The notes under the pieces were generated by a model. It was not told the origin of the DNA. It saw nothing but the letters and a program-made list of their open reading frames with translations, and did not search any database. This document shows positions 33,953 to 43,100 of a DNA stretch of 64,000 nucleotides, piece by piece (position 1 is the stretch's first letter; each line of letters begins with the position of its first letter). Both the position numbers and the translations under genes were made by a program. Source of the DNA: Hanamia caeni (lineage in GTDB: Bacteria > Bacteroidota > Bacteroidia > Chitinophagales > Chitinophagaceae); assembly GCF_003721595.1 (NCBI RefSeq), contig NZ_RJJR01000021.1:1-64000 (forward strand), written 5' to 3'.

Positions 33953-35818
33953 ATGAAATTTAAATTATTGGTCTTGCTTTGCATCACTGCGCTATTTGCA
34001 CGGGCACAGAAAAACAACAGAAGCACCTTTGTAAAAGAAAATTACAGTAAGATTGATACAACCATAACCATGCGCGATGGAATTAAATTATATACAATCA
34101 TTTATATTCCAAGAGATCAGTCGCAGAAATATCCATTTCTCATTGAGCGAACTCCCTATTCAGTTTCGCCTTACGGTAAAAATAATTATGCAGTAAGAAT
34201 CGGCCCTAATGAAGCGTTGATGCGTGAAAAATATATTTTCGTTTACCAGGATGTGCGTGGCCGCTATATGAGCGAAGGCCGTAATAAAGAAGTAACGCCC
34301 TACATTCCAAATAAAAAAAGTGATAAAGATGTGGATGAAAGCAGCGACACCTACGATACGATGGATTGGCTTTTGAAAAATATAAAAAACAATAATGGTC
34401 GCGCAGGTTTGTACGGAATTTCTTATCCTGGATTTTATGCCACGGCGAGCTTGCCCGGTGCGCATCCTTCTATCAAAGCGGTAAGCCCGCAGGCGCCGGT
34501 AACGGATGAATTTATTGGTGATGACGCAAATCATAACGGAGCATTTTTCCTGATGGATAATTTTGACTTTATGAATTATTTTGGAAAAGAAAGAAACGGG
34601 CCCGTTGAAGATTATGGCTCTTCAATGTTTGATGCCTCCCGAAAGGATGCTTACAAGTTTTTCTTACATCTTGGCCCTATAAAAAATACGCAATCTGAAA
34701 AATATTTTAATCACAGGAGCTATATATGGAATGAATATTTAGCACATAATACTTATGATGATTACTGGCAAAAAAGAAACATAAGGCAATATTTAAAAAA
34801 TATAAAAATTCCTACACTTGTTGTTGGCGGCTGGTTTGACGCTGAAGATTTATTTGGTTCGCTTCACACTTACGAGGCCATAGAAAAACAAAGCCCGGAA
34901 AATAATAATTATTTAATGATGGGGCCCTGGACGCACGGCGCGTGGGCAAGAAACGAATGGAGCAAATTCGGGAGTTATGATTTTGGAAGTAATACCAGTC
35001 AATATTTCCAGGACAGTTTACAAACAAAATTCTTCAATTATTTTTTAAAAGATGAAGGTTCATGGGACGCATCGGAAGCCACCGTATTTGAAACCGGAAC
35101 TAATAGATGGCGGCATTTTAAACAATGGCCGCCGGAAAATATTTCGCAAGTGAGTTATTATCTCAGTCAAAATAAAAAACTATCTGCTCAAAAAAATAAC
35201 AACAAAAACAGTTTTGATGAATATATAAACGACCCGGCAAACCCGGTTCCTTACACTGCAAAAATCCAGGCACGAAGGAACAATGAATACATGGTGGAAG
35301 ACCAGCGTTTTACCGCTTCAAGAAACGACGTTTTGGTTTATGAAAGTCCGGCTTTACCTGCAGATGTCACCATCGCGGGAGACATTCTCGCAGATTTATT
35401 TACAAGCATTTCAACCACTGATGCAGACTTTATTGTAAAATTAATTGACGTGGTTCCACCAGAAGAAATATATGAAAAAGAAGGAGTGGATTATAGCCTT
35501 AGCAGTTACTTTCAGCGGCTGGTTCGGGCGGAAGTTATGCGTGGAAAGTTCAGGAATGATTATGTTCACCCACAACCATTTATTCCCGGGGAAATTACTG
35601 AAGTGAAAATTCACCTTAATGATATCTGCCATACTTTTAAGAAAGGCCACAAAATAATGGTACAAGTGCAAAGCAGTTGGTTTCCTTTGGTTGATATGAA
35701 TCCTCAAAAATTTATGCGCATTCCTGCTGCCAATGAAAATGATTTTCAAAAATCAACTATTCGTATTTATCATGATGCAGATCATCCCTCACGAATTGTG
35801 CTGCCTGTGTTACAATAG
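33953..35818 (+). CDS. Secreted CocE/NonD family hydrolase (S15-type alpha/beta hydrolase)
   Basis: Periplasmic or secreted hydrolase of 621 aa with a signal peptide cut near residue 18 (FARAQ). The alpha/beta-hydrolase part runs from about 35 to 350: MRDGIKLYTIIYIP start, oxyanion region IFVYQDVRGRYMSEG, nucleophile Ser157 in LYGISYPGF, Asp296 in VGGWFDAEDLFG and His328 in MGPWTHGAW. The C-terminal jelly-roll domain (about 370-615) ends with VQVQSSWFPLVDMNP, typical of the X-Pro dipeptidyl-peptidase C-terminal domain. Family members cleave esters (cocaine esterase, glutaryl-7-ACA acylase) or dipeptides; the substrate here is open. It is followed by terminator hairpins. Confidence 0.93.
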   Translation: MKFKLLVLLCITALFARAQKNNRSTFVKENYSKIDTTITMRDGIKLYTIIYIPRDQSQKYPFLIERTPYSVSPYGKNNYAVRIGPNEALMREKYIFVYQDVRGRYMSEGRNKEVTPYIPNKKSDKDVDESSDTYDTMDWLLKNIKNNNGRAGLYGISYPGFYATASLPGAHPSIKAVSPQAPVTDEFIGDDANHNGAFFLMDNFDFMNYFGKERNGPVEDYGSSMFDASRKDAYKFFLHLGPIKNTQSEKYFNHRSYIWNEYLAHNTYDDYWQKRNIRQYLKNIKIPTLVVGGWFDAEDLFGSLHTYEAIEKQSPENNNYLMMGPWTHGAWARNEWSKFGSYDFGSNTSQYFQDSLQTKFFNYFLKDEGSWDASEATVFETGTNRWRHFKQWPPENISQVSYYLSQNKKLSAQKNNNKNSFDEYINDPANPVPYTAKIQARRNNEYMVEDQRFTASRNDVLVYESPALPADVTIAGDILADLFTSISTTDADFIVKLIDVVPPEEIYEKEGVDYSLSSYFQRLVRAEVMRGKFRNDYVHPQPFIPGEITEVKIHLNDICHTFKKGHKIMVQVQSSWFPLVDMNPQKFMRIPAANENDFQKSTIRIYHDADHPSRIVLPVLQ

Positions 35819-35828
35819 CATCAATTTT

Positions 35829-35850
35829 TAATGGATTTTTAAATCCATTA
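35829..35850. terminator. Perfect hairpin after the CocE-like gene
   Basis: TAATGGATTT and AAATCCATTA pair over 10 bp around a TT loop, 10 bp after the stop codon, between convergent genes. The stem is AT-rich and could work in both directions. Confidence 0.6.
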
Positions 35851-35867
35851 AACAGTAAACGAATAAA

Positions 35868-35900
35868 AAATCCGGATTTATTTTTTGGAAATCCGGATTA
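35868..35900. terminator. Second inverted repeat with T-rich loop, bidirectional terminator candidate
   Basis: Two copies of AAATCCGGATT, itself palindromic, flank a T-rich loop. With the hairpin at 35829 it fills the gap between the CocE-like gene and the end of the giant gene on the other strand. Confidence 0.5.
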
Positions 35901-35947
35901 CTGATTTTTAAAAAAAGCTAACTATAGCAAGCATTTGAAAACTTATC

Positions 35948-38900
35948 CTAAACTGTACAACATACTTCAGGCACGGCTATAAGAGTGGAAGTTCTTAATA
36001 TACGGCTATTTCCCAAGTCGCTGGTAAGAGGGCGCGGCCCCTGGTCATCATAAATTCCGGAAGTAGCAGCATAGTCATCATTTCCGGTTGAAACATCTTT
36101 TACAAAATTCGCATCTATTTGTTGCTTCACTTGCTGCATATCCTCGCTTGCCATGCGCATATATTGTTTAAAGTTCGCGGGGTTTACAGAAGAAATATTC
36201 AAGTTGGCAAAAGATCTGTTATCAGCGTTGGAAAGTGAAAGAGATCTGAGCGTTTGCGTGTTCCTTTGGTCCACTAAAAAATTATCGTATCCGGGCATCA
36301 GTTCAACGGTTAAAACACTTAAGGAACTGTCTAACGGTAACCCATACACGTTAAGTAATTGTTCTACCTCTTTGTTGAGCCATCCCGTAATGCCCTGCGG
36401 GGTTGCATCAGAATTGATAGGGCTTTCGCCTTTGGAAATTTTTTGTGGCATCATCCTTAATTTTCTGTCCCCAATCAAAACATTGCGCGTATCACTATCA
36501 TCTGCCATCCGCACCTGGGCATACAAAAGCGCCCAAAGTTGCGTGCGTGGCGGATTTGCAGTCACATTGCGGCCATCAAAAACAGTTTGAGCATAAGGAG
36601 CCGTAACGGTAATATATTTTTCATTCCGGTTGGGAACGCAAAACAATTGCGGAGGTGGAAACTGGATACCGGTATGCCGCAACGCCCTGCCAAACCTGCC
36701 CTGCGCTGTTGTCCATGGAAGCTTATGCCCTACCCTGAATTCGTAAGTGAAGAATCCAAACATCTCCAATGCTTCAGCGTGAATGCCGGGAGGCAACGGC
36801 AATAAAAAATGGACGTCGCTATCAGAAGCAGGAATCATTTCCTGCATCGCGTAATAACCCGTTTTGTCATCGCTGCTTGCCGGGCTTATTATCCTGATGA
36901 ATTCCGGATCAAGCGGCAACGGCGGATCTTTTTTCGCTAACAATAATGCAGGCTCCCAGCGGGCCAGCAGCACATCAGGCGCATAAGCGAGCATTCTTGC
37001 ATAATATGCATCGTCAGGATTTTTTATGGGTTCGGCAAATTCTACCCAGAGATATTTTTTGCGGTTTTCTGTATTGGCATAATTTTCATCGCGCACATAT
37101 TTACTGAAAGCCATTCCAGCGCTTACAATTTTTGGCATTTGCGAAGGAGGCGTAGTGATGGGCAAATGCAAAAACAAATTGAGATCGCCATCTTTTTCTG
37201 GCAGGCTGTTATCTTTTTTATTTTGATTAAAATTTACACTAATCCTGTAAGCAAGCATCAATTCATCAGGAAATTTTTCTTCATCATTTTGTTTAGGTTC
37301 TACCGCATCGATGAAAGCAGCGTATGTCTGAGACCTGTCTGCTCCGGTAAGGGCTGCAATATTAATGGCTTGTTTAAATTCTATATCACCCACCAACTCT
37401 TCCTTTGCAGCGGCTTTGATGGATGCATTGGAAAACACTGTTTCCGCATCATTATCGTTTAGAAAATCTTCTTTGCTCATGCTGCCCAATATTTCCATCG
37501 CATCCCTTACGAATATTTTCCGCCGATATATATTAAAGCTTACCGGTTGTAATCCATCCCAGCTCCAATCGCGATCTATCAATAAAGTGATGGGAATTAT
37601 CCAATGATTTAGCAAATCATTTTTGGTAGCAAAAGTTACGCTTGTATTATCCGGAGAAGATGTATGCCTGATGAAGCGGCTAACACCAAACTGCCAGCGC
37701 TGGCCGGGCCTGCCGGTAAGCGACATTCCTTTTGAATCTGTTCCAACCGCAGAGGCAAGCCTGTCCATGATTGTGGGCGTCTGATTGGAATCCGCAAGAT
37801 TTTCCACCAATAATTTCTTCACATTCGCTACTATTTTTATTGGCTCTTCAGGTTGAAGATATACACTACGGATCATCATGTTCTCACCTGTGGGTTTTAT
37901 GAAATCTTTTTCAGATTTGGCAACGCTTCTTGTCATAAAAGAAGAAGGCATTCCTTTCAATTCAGTACGGTTAGGGCCGTTTCTTTCTCCTGTAGTTGTT
38001 CCTCCATAATAATCCGGTTTGGAAGCGGTAAGTGGCCGCACAGAAATTCTGATATCTCTTGCCGTAGGCAAAATAATATCTGCACGTTTATCAATATCAG
38101 TATCTCCACCAAGGTGCAATCCCATATCCGGGAGCTCCTGGCCGGCAAAAAAATTAAGCACCGGCGCATCGATGAAATTAAGATTCAGATCCAATTGACT
38201 GTCAAATGGCTCAGTAAAATTTCTTGTAGTTACATAGAGCAGTGCAAAATTATCTTTTGCATGCACTTTGCGGATTGTAGCATCCAGAGCAAGGCATTTT
38301 ACTTCCACAGTTATTTCTACCCTGTTAACGTCAGGATCAAAAAGTCCCACATCTCTTTTTAAATTTCCGGCAATTACCGCATCTGCATCAGCAATTAATT
38401 TTTTGACGCCATCCGCGTAAGCGCCGGTAAATAACACAGATGGATAGCCCAATAACGGTCTTTTAATGCTCAATATCTTTTCTTCAAAAAATGCATCATC
38501 GCTCTGTGGCAATTGAGTTACAAAATTGAATGTCTGAGGAATTACATGCCGTTTAAAAAGACACGTAGTCACAGGTGATGGCGAATCAAACTGTGGAGTA
38601 TCTTCCTGCACAGGGCCGCCACCGGTTATATCGGACATGCGTACACGAAAATCATAACTGTGGCCGTATAACAGAGAAAAATTTTCCAGGCCAACTGCCT
38701 TATAATAATCATTCTTTACGGCTTTGAATGGCAAATCATCCTGGGGATCGTAAATGTTTTTCGGCGATAAATGATTTTTGTCTATCTGGTCTTTATGATA
38801 AATGGCAATCGCATCCTCATCCTGCAGGGCAAGGCTGTTGCCTATCCATTGCGAAAAATAAGCAGGCAGCCAAAAATGGGTATCGGGATGTGGTTTCGAT

Positions 38901-40111
38901 GGATATACTTCCACGCCCATTTCCAGCGAATCATCTTTATTCCCAATTTTTTCATCATCCAAAAAAACATCTTTATCATATTTTACTTTGCAAAGGGAAA
39001 TCCATTTATTGGGATTATTGGGATCATCCGCAGTTTCTCTTGCATCCACTCTATATTGAAAAACTCCCAAAGGTGCATCCGTACGGTTGCCAGTAGCAGG
39101 ATCCGCATTCATCTGTCTTGAGTGCCAGATAGCTAATTGTTCATCATCCCAGCCGAGTCTTATGCCTATATCATTAGTGACCGGCGATTCATCATCCTGT
39201 TCTTCACGGATAAGGCTATTACTTACCGGTTGAAAATTGTGCACTATTTTGCAAAAACCATCGGAATAGCTGGCAGCTTCAATAAACATTTGATCAAGGA
39301 TTACTTCTGATGGCTGCAAGGGTTCATCGGGCGCCGGTGCATTTTCGTTAAGTAAAACAGGAAATTCTACTGAGGCAAAAAGGCTCCGGATTTTTGTAAA
39401 ATCCAATTTTGGTATCCTGGCGGCATATCTTTTTATGTAATTTTTATCTGCCTGCACATCGGAATAATAACTACATTCCGGGTGAACATCAATGTAAAGC
39501 CAGCCGCCGTTTTTAAATGTATTGTCCGGTAATTTTATTTCTAAATTTTCATGAATAAATCCGCACTTTTTAGCAAGTTCCTTATGGCGCAAAACAAAAG
39601 CAAATACTTTACCCCAACTCGTTTCATCAGTAATTGCTGCGGCAAAATTGGGATCAGGATCCTTCTGCCCCTTGATAGCGCAATGGTATTCGTCATTTAT
39701 TACAGAACTATTTTTATCCCTTAAAGAAGTAAAATTGAACGATTCCCGGTAAGTTAGCGGTAAATATTTTTTTACTGGGTTCACTTTCGATATGTCGGCC
39801 CGTCCACTTGCATCATTGGCAGTTTTGGTAATTTTAAACCTGCTTTTCAAAGAAGTAAAAATATTCTTAGCCTGGGCGCTCATTTGTACACCGGGAAGAT
39901 CATAAGAAGTGGCGGCAATATTCAGGCGCGGATAATCATCGGGAGAATCTATCACCATTGCCTGCAGCCTGAGCTTACTATTCACCCAGGCTGTCGACAA
40001 ATCGTCTGTAGTGAGCGGATTATAATTTCTTACCACTGCCAGCACATTCAGGAACAAACTATTCCCCACTTGTTTTTGGGGAAAGGCCATGATGCTTATT
40101 TTAGATTCCAT
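35948..40111 (-). CDS. Giant protein of unknown function (1387 aa), partner of the 1749-aa protein
   Basis: I do not recognise this protein. It has no signal peptide, lipobox or convincing membrane helix, so it is probably cytoplasmic or exported by an unusual route. Composition is mixed alpha/beta, rich in Asp, Pro and aromatic residues. Notable segments are LLYGHSYDFRVRMSDITGGGP near residue 510, resembling a fibronectin-like strand pair, a FYTYEF/HTGIQFPPPQLFCVPN region near 1150-1190, and PPRTQLWALLYAQVRMADD with NVLIGDRKL near 1220-1250. It ends in a Cys-Cys pair (EVCCTV). The start at 40111 gives MESKIS; ATG 40090 (MAFPQK) is equally possible. It lies 42 bp downstream of the 1749-aa gene, same strand, and is followed by terminator hairpins. 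Confidence 0.85.
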   Translation of the reverse strand: MESKISIMAFPQKQVGNSLFLNVLAVVRNYNPLTTDDLSTAWVNSKLRLQAMVIDSPDDYPRLNIAATSYDLPGVQMSAQAKNIFTSLKSRFKITKTANDASGRADISKVNPVKKYLPLTYRESFNFTSLRDKNSSVINDEYHCAIKGQKDPDPNFAAAITDETSWGKVFAFVLRHKELAKKCGFIHENLEIKLPDNTFKNGGWLYIDVHPECSYYSDVQADKNYIKRYAARIPKLDFTKIRSLFASVEFPVLLNENAPAPDEPLQPSEVILDQMFIEAASYSDGFCKIVHNFQPVSNSLIREEQDDESPVTNDIGIRLGWDDEQLAIWHSRQMNADPATGNRTDAPLGVFQYRVDARETADDPNNPNKWISLCKVKYDKDVFLDDEKIGNKDDSLEMGVEVYPSKPHPDTHFWLPAYFSQWIGNSLALQDEDAIAIYHKDQIDKNHLSPKNIYDPQDDLPFKAVKNDYYKAVGLENFSLLYGHSYDFRVRMSDITGGGPVQEDTPQFDSPSPVTTCLFKRHVIPQTFNFVTQLPQSDDAFFEEKILSIKRPLLGYPSVLFTGAYADGVKKLIADADAVIAGNLKRDVGLFDPDVNRVEITVEVKCLALDATIRKVHAKDNFALLYVTTRNFTEPFDSQLDLNLNFIDAPVLNFFAGQELPDMGLHLGGDTDIDKRADIILPTARDIRISVRPLTASKPDYYGGTTTGERNGPNRTELKGMPSSFMTRSVAKSEKDFIKPTGENMMIRSVYLQPEEPIKIVANVKKLLVENLADSNQTPTIMDRLASAVGTDSKGMSLTGRPGQRWQFGVSRFIRHTSSPDNTSVTFATKNDLLNHWIIPITLLIDRDWSWDGLQPVSFNIYRRKIFVRDAMEILGSMSKEDFLNDNDAETVFSNASIKAAAKEELVGDIEFKQAINIAALTGADRSQTYAAFIDAVEPKQNDEEKFPDELMLAYRISVNFNQNKKDNSLPEKDGDLNLFLHLPITTPPSQMPKIVSAGMAFSKYVRDENYANTENRKKYLWVEFAEPIKNPDDAYYARMLAYAPDVLLARWEPALLLAKKDPPLPLDPEFIRIISPASSDDKTGYYAMQEMIPASDSDVHFLLPLPPGIHAEALEMFGFFTYEFRVGHKLPWTTAQGRFGRALRHTGIQFPPPQLFCVPNRNEKYITVTAPYAQTVFDGRNVTANPPRTQLWALLYAQVRMADDSDTRNVLIGDRKLRMMPQKISKGESPINSDATPQGITGWLNKEVEQLLNVYGLPLDSSLSVLTVELMPGYDNFLVDQRNTQTLRSLSLSNADNRSFANLNISSVNPANFKQYMRMASEDMQQVKQQIDANFVKDVSTGNDDYAATSGIYDDQGPRPLTSDLGNSRILRTSTLIAVPEVCCTV

Positions 40112-40153
40112 TACAATTTTTTTAGGAATGATTGATATAGTTTGATGTGAATT

Positions 40154-43100
40154 TTATGCTATCTGGCGCGCTTCCTGCCAGCTTTCGGTTTCATGTATAT
40201 TAATAACAAATACAATGCTTACGTCAATGCTGAAGGTTACCTGTGCAATGCAGTCGGTGCGGCCGCTGCCGATTTCTTTATGAATTTTACCGGCTGCTTC
40301 AATTTGTATTTGAATGGTAACCAATCCGCCAATTAATTCTGCTCTTCCCCTGAAGAGGATAAAGGCTGCCACAGTTATTTGCGAAGTATCTAATGAAATT
40401 TCAATTCCTACGGCATAATAAACGCTTACGTTTCCTACTACCGGAATTCCCACCATGAGCTCAATTCCAAATCCCATCTTCATATACAAACCGGGCCCCT
40501 TTATCGTATCAGCAGAAATGCGCAACGTAACCTGGCCCACCGCATAAACGGTGGCGGCAGCGAGACTCACACACATTACGCTCAGTTTTCCGTCAAATTC
40601 AATAAATGCCCCCGCACTAAGTTCAGGAAGCGCACTTGCGGGCGGCAATTCCATGCCCATATTAAAATAAACTCCGAGTTTTAAACCGGCTTCAAGCCGC
40701 AATGGAGTAGTAGGGCCATCCAGATAAGCAGCCGGAAATCTTAAAACAGGTATTTCTTTATCAGCCGTAAATTTATATTCCCAGTTATTAGGACTGTTGC
40801 TCATGGCAATCTTCAATCCTTTTTTTATAAGGTCTGCATAATCATTGCTTGTGCCTATGGCTTCGAGCACTTCCAAAATTTCTATGATGGGCTTCAAATC
40901 TTCACCCGGAATAAGCTTTGGCCCTTTAAATTCAGGTTTCTCGCCCTTTGCCGTATCAAATTTCCCCTGTATCAAAAACAATCTTTCCATGGTTAATAAA
41001 TCCACTACCATGGTAACGTCATTCATTTTATTTACCCAGTTATTTACTTCACTGTTGATATCGAAATTCAATATTCCCTGGCTTGATGGCGGCGCATTTT
41101 TATCTTTGCCTTTGGCAGCATATTCAACATACACCTTTAAAATGCCTGGTTTATCGATAAATGTAAATGAGGCGTCCTGGGGAAAACTTTGTTCCAGCGC
41201 TTTCAACACATTAGTAGCGGCTTTATCCACAAGCTGGTAACCTTGTTCAATAATTTTTGTAGCGCAACCTTTCGCATCCAAATCAATTTTAGGCAATCCA
41301 TCAAGATTTGGGAATATGCCCTTGCTATTCAAAAGACGGTAGGCATCCCCAAGATCGGGCATTGTGCTGTGCAACAATTTCTCTGCCTTTTGGAAAAAGG
41401 GATTACGGAACAGAACTTTTTGCGCATCTGTACTTTGTAAAAATGCATATTGTTTTAAGCGGTCTTCAGCACTCTCAAACAATTCGCTAATGGCAGTAAT
41501 TTCTTTAGCATGCGACTGATCGGGAACAGAACTCACCCAGGCTGTAACACCATTAACGTTTTTTTCTTCCCACTTCAATAACCCCTGCCTGGTTAAGTCC
41601 ACCGCGGATTCGGAAACAGGTACCACTTCTTTTGAATTTTTGTCGTGCATTACCAGGCTCCAGCTTCCATCCTTAGGTAATACCGGCATTCCTTTAGCAG
41701 CGGTGGCAAATACGATTTTATTGGAAGCGTCCAGGCTGTGATTCACCTCCACCCGGCTGATTCTCATTTTCTGGCCGCTGCCATTTATATTCACCTCACA
41801 ATCCACGGGGCCTCCCAGCCCGTTTTGAAGATCAAGCACATTTGCAAAATGTTGCGAAGAAATAATAACGCCCCTCGGCGCCAATTGCAGATAACCAACC
41901 ATTTTTTTGGAAGGAACCATACGCCCTTCGGGTACACCATCCACTATTTTAGTTCCCTCAACATCAGTTATCTTAACGTCTGCATCAAAATATACAGGAA
42001 TCATTTCTATTTCAAGACTCTTGCCTCCAGCAGGCACATTCACGGCAAGTCCGCTGGCTTCATCTACATATACCCCATAATCTTTAAGCCAGGTTGTCTT
42101 ATAAGGCGCGAGGTCATTTTCTACAATATTGCTAACATCATACACTCCCTTTACCAAACCGGGATGAAAATCATAACCTACATTAGGTTCATTTAAAGTG
42201 AGAAAATTATACACACCATCGCTATCAGCGCGCCAACCGCTGTCTATACGATATTCAAAGCCTGTGCTGCTCCGGTACATGGTTATGGTTCGTACCACTC
42301 GGATGCCCCATGGATAAATAATGCTTCTCACCTGGATAATTTCTTTGGCTACGCGGCCGCGCCATACATCAAATATCGATTGCGAAACCTGTGCAATCTC
42401 TGCATTTTTATTAAGCCACTGGCTAAATACCTGCGCGCCATACCCGGTGAAATCATACCGTTCCAAAGGCACGCCCCGATACCGCATCTGGTTAGCAAAT
42501 TCATTATTGAAAATGGTAGTAGGTGAGCTTCCCAAAATGCTCCAAGTGCCTGCTACAAGAATATTATGAACATTGGTTTGCTGGAAAGTCATTCCCTCAA
42601 AAACTGAATTGTCTTCATTGGGATTTGCTCCTGACCTGGTTACAATTTGCCATCCTGCGCTCGTACCATTATTAAAACTGGCTTTTACCAATTCAATTTT
42701 TGCCCCGTCATTATTAGGCTTTGGTAAATAAAAATTAGATTGATTATACCTTCCGATGGCCGCCATACCATTAGGCAATGTAAAAAGGCTCCACGCCTTG
42801 TAATTGTTATCGCTTTTATACTTTTCTACCAGTTCCTTTGTGGCCGGGATAGGCCCCACTGCCACAGGCTCTTTGCCGGTATTGCCGATGAGAGCAGGAA
42901 AACCATCGTCATCAAATCTTAAGATTCCTAATGGTGGATCAAAAGGCGTGGGCGGATTGGTTGCATCGGGAGTGGGAATATTGATTAACGGCTCCCAGCT
43001 TATTTGCGGAACGGTAAAAATCCGCACAAACCTCCCTGAGGCCACCACATCCATACCTTGTATGGACAATGGGTTTTGGTTTTCAGTTATAGGCTCCACT

